From Naganishia liquefaciens (taxonomy: Eukaryota; Basidiomycota; Tremellomycetes; Filobasidiales; Filobasidiaceae): a stretch of DNA of 64,000 nt. Every line of letters begins with the position of its first letter. The first letter of the stretch is position 1. The DNA lies in contig BLZA01000053.1 of assembly GCA_013423385.1 (NCBI GenBank), positions 310,001 to 374,000 of the forward strand. The letters are read 5' to 3'. Shown here piece after piece: positions 54,637 to 64,000 of the stretch. A program made the translations under genes and the position numbers. Below the pieces are notes generated by a model, which searched no databases, was not told the origin of the DNA, and worked only from the letters and a program-made list of their open reading frames with translations.

Positions 54637-55418
54637 ATGAGAATCACCCCGCTCCGCAACCTTTTCGTCCTTCTTACGGGCACCAACCTATCTTTCTTTC
54701 GTCCAGTCTCTGCCGTTCTTGCGCCTAATAGTCAGCAGCATCGGAGGATGGCGAGTGCGCACGCGATGAAGCCGGAGGATCTGAATGGTACGTTGGGCGA
54801 GACAGGCTTCGATGTCGGGGGATCAAACGAACGGCACAGAAAAGGAGGTTCAGGTTTTATACGCCGGCCGTGCCTCAGCGCTTCTCGAGACGCCAACGAA
54901 AATCTAAATCCACCGCCGCAACAAGTCATCCCAAAACCATACCCAAACTCATTCCCCTCCTCCCGCACACAGTCCTTCAAACACCCCTGGAACAACACGG
55001 CATCTCGCCCGTAACCGGGTTCTTCCGCGACAACTATTGCCGTCCCTCGCCGCTCGATCCGGCATCGCATACCCTCGCCGGCATCGTCACGCGCGAGTTT
55101 CTCGAGTATAGTAAAGCTCAGGGGAACGACTTGATGAGCCCCCGACCGGGATTTGAAGGGCTCACGGAAGGATGTCGGTGGTGTCTCTGTGTATCGAGGT
55201 AAGTCCCCCCCCCTTTCCGCTCGCGTATCCTTTCCCGATTCGAAGACTGAATGGAATACACCATGTATAGATGGAAGGAAGCGCTGCTCGCATCCAGAAA
55301 TCATCCTCAGGGCGACCGGATCGTCCCCAAGGTGAACCTTCGCGGGACGAGCTTGACAGCTATCGGCGAGGGAAAGGGGAAGGTGACGATGGAAGAGTTG
55401 GAGCGGTTCAAGGAGTAG
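54637..55418 (+). CDS. DUF2237 family protein
   Basis: Three exons (54637-54787, 54973-55198, 55271-55418) encode 174 aa. The core has the family pattern: NVLQTPLEQHG, VTGFFRDNYC, DPASHTLAGIVTREFLEYSK, GNDLMSPRPGFEGL and CRWCLCVSRWKEAL, with three conserved cysteines. DUF2237 proteins occur in bacteria and fungi and have no assigned activity. The first 37 residues (MRITPLRNLFVLLTGTNLSF...) could be a mitochondrial or signal sequence. Starting at the internal ATG at 54748 or 54766 (MKPEDLN) would give the bare domain. Intron 1 is 185 nt, longer than most here. Confidence 0.85.
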
Positions 55419-55740
55419 ATCGATCGAGGGAAAGAAGACATGCAGAGCAGTGCAGGGTTGTATGATATTGTTGTATAGCACAGAAACGTTTGCGTGAAAT
55501 TTGAGATGTACTTGTCCCCAACAAGACACAACCGACAGCTTGACCGACAGACCCGGATTCTCCCATCCGCTTGGGCGGTCGTCCTTCATCCCATCTGGGT
55601 GCGCCCCGCGTAATTCGTATGGCCCGGCGGGGGAGGGCGGGGGGGATGACGACGACGAGACGATAACAACGCTCGCTGCGATATCACTTCTTGCACATGC
55701 TCATCCTCGGTGCCATAGGGATCTGCATCATCCACAGAAC
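55419..55740. other. DUF2237 3' end and MYO1 promoter
   Basis: This tandem spacer has a G-rich patch at 55628-55648 and no gene. Confidence 0.45.
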
Positions 55741-58700
55741 ATGGTGCGCCATTCTTCTGCCCTCTATGGCTATGGCTGACTCTCTCGCTTCCAGGCAATC
55801 TCGAAAAAGGCTGGAAAGAAGGCGGGCGCGTCGGCGAATCTGCCCGTCGCGAATGGCGGGGGAAAGACTGCCGCGGGCAAGGTCGTCAAAGTAGGTCTGA
55901 TTCTGCATGCTGCTGCCATTATGCATCGCTGACTTCTTTGCGCAGGCCGACTGGAAGGAAGGATTCAAGAAGAAACAGGTCGGCGTGGCGGATATGACGT
56001 TGCTGTCGACCATTTCCAACGAAAGTATCAATGACAACTTGAAGAAGCGTTTTCAGAATGGGGAGATTTATGTAGGTTCCGCATGTGAGCCGACGGATGC
56101 TCAGAACGCTTACACCCCGTAGACGTACATCGCCCATGTCTTGATCTCTGTCAACCCGTTCAGAGGTGAGCTCTCAGCGCTCATCCCATCAGGCACGCTG
56201 ACCGTCCCCCCTCGGCAGACCTCGGCATCTACACCCCAGAAGTCCTCGCCACGTACCGCAACAAGAACCGACTCGAAATGCCGCCTCACGTATTCGCGAT
56301 AGCGGAGACGGCCTACTACAACATGAACGCCAACAAGGAGAACCAATGCGTCATTATTTCGGGGGAATCCGGAGCCGGCAAGACGGAGGCTGCTAAGCGG
56401 ATCATGCAGTATATCGCTGCCGTTAGTGGTGGGCAGGGAGGACAAGGGATTGAGGGGATCCGGGAGATGGTTTTGGCGACGAATCCGCTGTTGGAAAGTT
56501 TTGGGTGTGCCAAGACGCTCAGGAATGATAACAGTAGTCGGCATGTGAGTTCTGTCCTCCCGAGGTTGCTTGGTTCTTTGGGCGCTAACGCATCGAGGCA
56601 GGGCAAGTACCTCGAGATCATGTTCAATACTCACGGGACGCCCGTCGGTGCCCAGATCACAAACTACCTTTTGGAAAAGGCAAGCTTCTCTCGCACTGGT
56701 AAGATTGTGCTTAGCTGACCTCTGTATAGAACCGAGTCGTTGGTCAGATTGCCGGCGAGCGGGGTTTCCATATCTTCTACCAGTTTACAAAGGGCGCTTC
56801 AGCCGCTCATCGGGGTATGTCTTTCCCCCGAATCATGCCGCCCGCGCTAACGCTACGAGCAGAAATGTTCGGGCTGCAGGGACCAGAAGCATACCTTTAT
56901 ACCAGCAGAAGCGGAACGCTGGATGTTGCGAGTGTCAACGACGTCAAGGATTGGGCAGAGACGCTCGTAGGTGGCATTCCGTTTGTTTTGCGGCTTCAGC
57001 TCATCTTGCGTATAGCAAGCAATGAAAGTCGTCGGTTTTACCGAAAAAGAACAGACGTCCATCTTGCGTGTCCTCGCCACAATTCTTTGGCTCGGAAACG
57101 TTACCTTAAGAGAAGGCGACGACGGTAACGCCGTGGTAGCGGATTCCGATGTGACGGATTTCGTCGCGTATTTGATGGAAGCGCAACCAGACAAGGTCGT
57201 CAGGGTTCTGACAACGAGGATCATGGAAACTCAGCGAGGCGGACGACGGGGTGGGTGGCTTGAGTTTCGTGGCATCGCGCAGTGCTGAAGCGCTCCGCAG
57301 GTTCGATCTACGAGGTGCCGCTCAACATTGCACAAGCGAGCGCTGGACGAGATGCACTGGCCAAGGCATTGTGAGTCGGAACCCCTTCGGTGCGGACAGC
57401 GGACTCATGGGTTTCCAGATACAACAACCTTTTCGAGTGGATCGTCTCCCGGGTAAACGTATCGATGAAGACTCAAGGCGCATCTGACCATGTGATCGGT
57501 GTGCTCGACATCTAGTGCGTCGCTCCACACCGCGCATGGACCAGGCTAATCCGATGACTGTAGCGGCTTTGAGATCTTCCAGGACAACAATTTTGAACAG
57601 GTCAGTCCACGCAAGCTCTAAGATTCGCAACGCGTCGCTGATGCCCTCGCAGCTCTGCATCAACTACGTCAATGAAAAGCTGCAGCAGATCTTCATTGAG
57701 TTGACGCTAAAGACCGAGCAAGAAGAGTATGTGCGTGAACAGATCAAGTGGACACCCATCAAGTGTAAGCTCCCCGCTTGCCGTTGCCGAGTAGCGCTCA
57801 TCACTCTCCAGACTTCGATAATGCCGTCGTCTGTTCGCTCATCGAGGACAAGCGTCCCGCCGGTATCTTTGCTACGCTCAACGACGCCACCGCTACCGCC
57901 CATGCAGATCCCTCGGCTGCTGATAACTCGTTCATCCAGCGAGCTTCCATGCTCTCGAGTAATCCGAATTTCGAAATGCGAGGCCAGAAATTCCTCATCA
58001 AGCATTATGCCGGAGACGTCACGTACAATGTGCCTGGTATGACTGAGAAGAATAAAGACGCGCTGATCAAGGATATCCTGGACTTGGTTGAGTCCAGCAA
58101 GGATCCGTTCCTGCATACCTTATTCCCGGACAAAATCGACCCAGATTCAAAGAAACGGCCGCCTACAGCTGGCGACAAAATCAAGGTGAGTGAGCATGCT
58201 GATCGCGCAGAGGCGGGACGGGACTGACGATGTGTCAAGGCATCTGCAAATGCTCTGGTCGAAAACCTTATGAGGTAGGTTGACGCGACAACGCAACGCC
58301 CAGCAGAGTTGCTGATTCTTCAGCAGAGCCGAACCTTCCTATATTCGAACTATCAAACCCAACCAGAATCGATCGCCCTCGGAATACGACGACAAGGCTA
58401 TTCTGCATCAAATCAAGTATCTCGGTTTACAGGAGAATATCCGTGTACGACGAGCGGGATTTGCTTACCGAGCGGAATTTGCCAAGATGATCCAGAGGTA
58501 GGACATCGAGTTGACGAGAACGCAGATTGCTGACTTTGCTGGCAGGTTCTATCTGCTCTCACCCGCCACTTCCTATGCAGGAGACTACATCTGGACGGGC
58601 GACGACCGCTCCGGCTGTGAGCGCATGCTTCGCGACACCGGCATCGCTAAGGAAGAGTGGCAGATGGGTGTTACCAAAGCCTTTATCAAGAACCCGGAAA

Positions 58701-60769
58701 CTGTGTGTGACTGCGAGTATCGGTGTCGCAACAGCTGACCCCCTTTTCTCCAGTTGTTCGCCCTCGAGACGATGCGAGACAAGTACTGGCACAACATGGC
58801 GGCGCGTATTCAGCGATGCTGGCGTTCGTACTGGCGGTTCAAGAACGAGCAAGCAACCAAGATTCAGCGCTTCTGGAAGAATCAGAAGGAAGGTCTGGTG
58901 TATGCCCGCAAGCGCGACTATGGCCATCAGGTGCTAGGAGGCCGCAAGCAGAGGCGAAGGTTCAGTCTGCTGGGCATGCGGAAGTTTATGGGCGATTATT
59001 TGGACGTGGGTGGACGAAGCGCCCAGGGCGAGCTGTTGAGGAATGCGGCGGGACTTTCAGGTGAGTAGTCTTTTTGTCGCGTCCGGAATGTCCCTGATGG
59101 CCAAACAGCATCGGAGGCCGTGCATTTCAGCTCGCGAATCGAAATTCTCGTGTCCAAGTTTGGCCGAACCAGTAAACTTAGCCCTCGGTTCCTGATAGTG
59201 GTATGTGCGCCTCTAATCGAGGAGGACTGAACTGACTGGCAATTCAGACGGAAAAGGGGGTGCATATCGTCGTTTCGACAATGAAAGATGGGAGGTTGTC
59301 CACGATGCTGGAGCGCAAGATTCCTTTGGTTTCCATCCGCTCCGTATCCCTGTCGAACATGCGGGACGACTGGATGGTGAGTATTGCCAGTGCTCGAAAG
59401 AGCGATACTGATTCATTGTCAGGCTCTAAACGTGAATGTATGCGAAGAGGGCGATCCCATCATCACTTGTGTCTTCAAGACGGAACTAGTTTCCGTGCTG
59501 TTGACTCTGACCAATGCCAGCATTGGCGTCAATATTGGCCCTACGTGAGTGGTGTAGTATACTGATATGCACGCTGGCTGACTGCGACTCTTTTAGCATC
59601 GAATACAACAAGAAAAAGGACAAGAAGGCCAGCATCAAGTTTGTATCTGATCCTTCTTCGCGAACGGACGACACCTACAAATCTGGAACAGTGAACGTTG
59701 GTCCCGGTGAACCTGCTTCTGCGCGTGAGTCTTAAGGAGCACATAAAGAAACTCAAAGAGCTTTACTCATGGGGCGTGACAGTATCTCGTCCCATGCCTG
59801 CGCGAAAGCCGCGAATCAAGACGGCCAAAAAGGCGGCGGCCTCGACTGTAAGCTTCCTGCCTAGTTACCAGCACCGAAATGCTGAGTCTCTCCAGCAGTC
59901 ACGTTCTCAAGCACGTCCTGCGGCACGCACCCTTCCCGGCGCGTCCAAGCCGGCACCTCCGGCGGTGCTCGGAGGAGCCTCCGCCGCGCCGAGTGCTATC
60001 GAATCGACCGCTTCTGCCGCCGGCTCTGCTATCCATGCGAATGGCGTGTCGAAACCCGCGAGTAACGGAGTTGCTCGGGCTGCTCCACCGCCACCACCTC
60101 CGCCGCCTGTAGCTCCTTCACGCCCCGCAAAGGATATGTACAAGGCGATCTACAACTTCCAGGGTCAGGAAGGCGAGTTGAATTTGACCAAAGGTGAAAT
60201 GATCGACGTCAAGCAAAAGGATGACAACGGATGGTGGCTATGTGTCCGAGAGAGCAGTGGCGAGGAGGGTTGGGCACCGAGCAATTAGTGAGCCCGGTCA
60301 ATCAGACCTCCGTTAACCCGCTGATTGTTTTTACTTCTTCAGCTTGAAACTCGTGCCTCGACCGAAACCTGCGGCGGCGGCACCACCACCGCCACCTCCG
60401 CCTGCCGCTCGGACAGCACCCCTCGCACCCGCCCTGCCCGTCGCAGGACTCGCCCAAAGCGCGCGTTCGACGCCACCTTCTTCTGGCGCATCGACTCCTC
60501 GACCGGGCTCGGTAGTTGGCAGTGGAAAAGGTGCACCACCGGCGATGAAGCCCAAACCCGTCGTTCCCCCCAAGATTCCATCAAAGCCTGCTGCTTCAGC
60601 CGCGCCGACGACCGATTCGTCGTTGGGTGCGGCGGCGGCGGCGCCTACCGGTGGTCTCGGTGGCGGACAATTGGATCTTGCGGCTGCGTAAGTGTTAAAC
60701 GATGGGTATCTGCGTGCTTTGCTGATACTTTTTATTGCCAGTCTGAGAAAACGAATGGCGGGGCAATGA
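55741..60769 (+). CDS. MYO1: Class I myosin (endocytic), short tail end
   Basis: Twenty-six exons encode about 1251 aa. Exon 1 is only the ATG (55741-55743) and exon 2 is 55795-55890. Key later exons are 56219-56544 (P-loop), 57016-57250, 57812-58185, 58754-59060, 59896-60287, 60343-60687 and 60742-60769. The motor has [31 protein letters not shown], a TEDS-site Ser in [24 protein letters not shown] and [12 protein letters not shown]. Two IQ-like stretches follow ([27 protein letters not shown]), then TH1 (lipid binding), a Pro/Ala-rich TH2 and an SH3 domain ([20 protein letters not shown] to GWAPSNYLKL). The protein ends [14 protein letters not shown], without the acidic Trp-ending motif that binds Arp2/3 in many fungal class I myosins. 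Intron 6 has a GC donor (AAG|GCAAGC). It drives membrane invagination at actin patches. Confidence 0.95.
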
Positions 60770-61974
60770 GGATAAAAGAACAAGGGCGAACAGAAAAGAC
60801 CATGATGTATACCGCGATAGCCCCATCTATACCAGCAATGAAAAAGACGCACATTCTGCAGTTCCACTTTCATAATCGCATTCACCTAGTATGCCCTGTA
60901 TCTGCCATTCTTGCGTATCCCCAGATTGATGACAGACTCGGCCGAGATTGAGCGACGCCTCAGCAGACAAGAGGCAGACTTCTAAAATTCCTGCGAGATG
61001 TATCATGCGGTAAAGAGAATCCTATAATGCTCGTAATGAGCGGTGTTCTAGAGCGGTGGAGTAAGGGATACAATGAGTTTACGGCATCCTATCGGCTCTC
61101 AAATTGACGGCGTTGACAACGTCTCGTATGATGCCATCCGGATACCGCGGAAGCAAACGGAGTACGGTCGGAGGATCCGGAGCAGTCTCCCCGTCGGCCC
61201 CAGGGCACCGTATACTACTATACTATACAAACGAGTCGAAAGGTGAAGTCGACAAACCTGAAACATCAGACTCGAGCCATCGACATGCTAGGCTATCGCA
61301 TACCGCGCACACGCTGCCACGGCTCAATGCGCAGTACGGGCATTCCCCTCGGAACCGCGTCGACACGTCTGTGGTGCATTCCGGAATCGCCGAAAAACAC
61401 CTTTTCGACACAACATTCCGCGAGCAGGCATAGAGCGCCAGGGATTGACTTTCATAAGGTGGATCAGCCGGCGTATAGTCTGCCTTGGTTGCACGCCGAA
61501 AGCATCGGCGCGGGCTTCATTTCGCGCGCGCGGAGAGAAGCTGCAGCGAACGAATCCCGGCTTTGTCGTGGTCACGCATTCTCTGATCATGCGCCTTGTA
61601 CCCTGCTCTGTTCGACGACAGCACCTCATCGACCATCGGCATCCACATCACCGACGAAACGACCGCGGTCGGCCGGACGTGTGGGCAGCGTTTGGATGAT
61701 TCAGCACTTGACGAGGATGATCGGGGCGCGTCATTTCGGCTCGAGCTGCACGCGCAACAGAGGGATAGTGATAATGATGGATGCAGCGTCGTCGTGCAGT
61801 GGATCGCGCCGCATTACCGATATATGCCCGGCCCTGTCATCTGCTGGTTGGATACAGAACGAACGACCATCGACACTTACATCGCCCTTTGATCGACTGC
61901 AGCACCGGATATCCGCATTTCGCCAGTCACGTTTTCCCTGTCGAACAACAGGAATTGCATCGTTTGGGCTCGGC
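60770..61974. other. Spacer holding a possible unrecognised gene
   Basis: This gap separates MYO1 from the mitochondrial CDF transporter. It has a TATA-like TATACTACTATACTATAC near 61209-61226 and two open, coding-looking stretches on the plus strand (listed as a tentative gene at 61104-61892). The frame of the downstream transporter is also open back to 61243, so a longer presequence cannot be excluded. Confidence 0.4.
61104..61892 (+). CDS. Tentative gene of unknown function upstream of the CDF transporter
   Basis: Two plus-strand open stretches look coding in residue and codon use. The first, 61104-61433, contains RILLYYTNESKGEVDKPET and RNRVDTSVVHSGIAEKHLFD. The second, about 61596-61892, contains SSTIGIHITDETTAVGRTCG, ASFRLELHAQQRD and VVVQWIAPHYRYMPGPVICW, ending at TGA 82 bases before the transporter ATG. 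Introns would be needed to join them and were not resolved. No family is recognised. The same DNA is open in the transporter frame, so this may be a chance effect of GC-rich sequence. Confidence 0.25.
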
Positions 61975-63543
61975 ATGGCGTACCTGCGCAGATCTGGGCG
62001 AAGCTCTTTATCAGAACAGCAACAAGCGGCATTCTCCAGCAGTACATCAGCACAACATGGATCACACGACCACCCAGCACCGACGGGTGCCACGTCATCT
62101 ACGAGATCTGCCGCCGTCCCGGATGCGCCGATAGCCAACGATGTCTCTGGCGGTCTGCGGTCACGCACTTCAAAGCAGACGCACGAGCACGATCACGGTC
62201 ATGAACACGACCACGACCATAGCCATGACCACTCGCATTCGCTCTTTCACTCGCACGCGCACGATCATTCCGCCTCGGCCGGGGAACTCGTCTCGGCGCT
62301 AAGCCGCAATGACCGCGGCAGTCGCATCACTCTCCTCGGCCTCGCATCAAACGTGCTCCTCACGGCACTCAAGGGCGTCGCCGGGTATGTGATGAACAGC
62401 GCATCACTCATTGCCGAGGCTGGACATAGTTTCAGTGACTTGGGAGCGGATTTCGTCACCTTAGCGTGCTGGAAGGTCAGCAGGAGGGATCCCACGCGCG
62501 CGTATCCGTATGGGTACGGCAAGTTTGAGACGATCGGGACATTGAGCGTCAGCTTGATTTTGGTCGTGGCGGGAATAGGAATCGCGCTGCACTCGTATCA
62601 TGTAAGTCTGCATTGGTTCAGGAGGGACTGGAGACTGATAATTCCATCAACAGCTACTGCTACAAGTCATGATTCCATGGATACATACCCTGGACCCTTC
62701 AAACCCGCTGCAATCACTCTTACCATATATTCCATCGTCAATACCATCGCCCTTGCTCGAGCTATTTCATAGCCATGGTCCAGGAGCACATGGTCACGAT
62801 TTGGCCGATGCGGCAGGCGCTACGGTAGACACGCATGAGAGCGTAGCCATTCTAAATCCACATGCAGCTTGGTTTGCGTTGATCAGTGTGTTCATCAAGG
62901 AATGGTTGTTCAGGGTGACCAAGAAAGTGGCGGATGAGGAGCACAGTCCAGTACTATTGGCCAATGCCTATCAGTAAGTTGAAAAGCTTTGAGTGGTACT
63001 ACCTGTCTCACCAGTATTTACAGCCACCGGTCGGACGCCCTTACATCCGGTGTCGCCCTCTTCTCCATTCTCGGCTCGCACTATGGTGCGCCGGTACTGG
63101 ACCCCCTCGGCGGAATTGTTGTCAGCATTTTCATCCTCCAACAAGGTCTCGCCCTCAGTCGGACCTCGTTCTTGGAACTCCTCGACAAGGGCATCACCGA
63201 TGAATACCGCACCCGCCTCGAACGGATCGTCGAACCACTCGTCAACGGCCGGGACCTGCTCGAGATCCGAAACATCCGCGGCGTCAAGGCCGGTGGTCTA
63301 ACAAGTCTCGACCTGACGATCACGGTGCCGCCAACCATGTCTGTGCTCGAGAGTCATGCGGTCGAGGCGAATGTACGGGACACGATCATGCGGCAGCGCA
63401 AGGAGGTGCGCGAACTGAAGATTCATGTGCACGCGCAGGAAGAAGGGGAAGTGCTGGACGGGATTGGAGCAGCGGCGGGTAGGGAGAAGAGTAAACTGGC
63501 GGATGATGCGGTCAAACATGATTTCGGGAGAAATGGGTGTTAA
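61975..63543 (+). CDS. Mitochondrial CDF metal transporter (MMT1/MMT2-like)
   Basis: Three exons (61975-62601, 62654-62973, 63024-63543) encode 488 aa. The start MAYLRRSGRSSLSEQQQAAF resembles a mitochondrial presequence. A His/Asp-rich stretch at about residues 67-95 (HEHDHGHEHDHDHSHDHS) is typical of metal handling. The cation diffusion facilitator fold shows two metal-site motifs, EAGHSFSDLGADF in helix 2 and HHRSDALTSGVALF in helix 5. Others are RAYPYGYGKFETIGTLSVS and DPLGGIVVSIFILQQG. The second His-containing motif lies at the exon 2/3 junction. Length and layout match yeast Mmt1/Mmt2, which move iron across the mitochondrial membrane. An in-frame ATG at 61777 would add 66 residues; 61975 is preferred by presequence character and length. 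Confidence 0.88.
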
Positions 63544-63857
63544 TCAGGGTTGCACGAGGGGAAGAATGCCTGGAATGGTGGCGCATTATGTAATCACTGA
63601 CATGGCAAATACATGCGAGACATGGACGTTTCGTCGGCAATCGAGGCTGAGAAGGTGCATCATCCTTGATACTTGCGTCTCGGAGGTCTGTCAAGGACGG
63701 ATATGCTAGCACCGGAGCGTCTCCGAACTTACCTGAGTAGCTCTGGATACCATGCCGAATCTCGCGTACACAGCCCGGTGCGATAAACCCATCTTGACCT
63801 CAAATCCAAGCTTTAATTGATCGGCCTGCTGTCGACAGAAAGTTCAATGCGAGAGAA
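63544..63857. other. Convergent 3' spacer
   Basis: The gap lies between the transporter 3' end and the 3' end of the gene running in from the right. Nothing else was recognised. Confidence 0.4.
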
Positions 63858-64000
63858 TTAGATCCGAATCCGTGAGTCCAGATCGAAGAGCACAATCGAC
63901 CATTCATCAATCCCTGGGCCTTCACCCTCTCGCATCAGCCAAATCCGCTTCATATCCGTGCTCAAGAAGATGCCAGATGACGACGTACGGAGGACCCCCT
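63858..64000 (-). CDS. C-terminal end of a gene cut by the window edge
   Basis: On the minus strand an open frame enters at the right edge and ends at TAA (63858-63860). The last 45 or so residues include SSSGIFLSTDMKRIWLMREG, GIDEWSIVLFD and the end LDSRIRI. The mix of charged and aromatic residues looks coding, and the convergent placement fits. The family is not recognised, and an intron acceptor close to the edge cannot be excluded. Confidence 0.45.
   Translation of the reverse strand, partial: GVLRTSSSGIFLSTDMKRIWLMREGEGPGIDEWSIVLFDLDSRIRI

Overview
The window is nuclear DNA of an intron-rich, GC-rich fungus, most likely a basidiomycete yeast of the Agaricomycotina and perhaps a tremellomycete. 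The evidence is the density of 45-70 nt GT-AG introns (26 coding exons in one myosin gene), micro-exons of 9-14 nt, short intergenic gaps, and the gene set itself: a GPI-type chitin deacetylase, SNG1/DUF3533 membrane proteins, neutral trehalase and fungal class I myosin. No rRNA, CRISPR array, intact transposon or virus-like element was seen. All gene models were spliced by eye from reading frame, splice signals and family knowledge. Exon ends are therefore predictions, although nearly all models close in frame.

Left part (1-21.6 kb): a split tRNA-Ser(CGA); an MFS transporter; a D-2-hydroxyacid dehydrogenase divergent from a small mitochondrial protein; the mitochondrial chaperonins HSP10 and HSP60 back to back on one 285 bp promoter; a disordered protein with two NPF motifs; a head-to-head pair of DUF3533 (SNG1-like) membrane proteins; a retromer-linked SNX3-type sorting nexin divergent from ARP3; a glutathione peroxidase; and a basic small protein.

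Middle (22-45 kb): proteasome genes PRE3 (beta-1) and RPN12 share a divergent promoter. tRNA-splicing endonuclease subunit SEN54 and the mRNA-export factor NXT1 share another, only 127 bp long. A large Zn2Cys6 transcription factor sits beside a 2.7 kb gene-poor spacer, followed by RRP7 (rRNA processing), a CaCA-family exchanger with an 890 nt intron, an aldo-keto reductase and NPL4 (the Cdc48 cofactor).

Right part (45-64 kb): chitin deacetylase, neutral trehalase, a LAM/Aster-type sterol-transfer protein, a DUF2237 protein, class I myosin with a shortened tail, a possible unrecognised gene, a mitochondrial CDF metal transporter (MMT-like) and the 3' end of a further gene. Recurrent themes are protein quality control (HSP10/HSP60, PRE3, RPN12, NPL4), actin and membrane traffic (ARP3, MYO1, SNX3, the NPF protein) and RNA processing (SEN54, NXT1, RRP7). 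The genes are mostly housekeeping. No cluster looks like a new defence or biosynthetic system.
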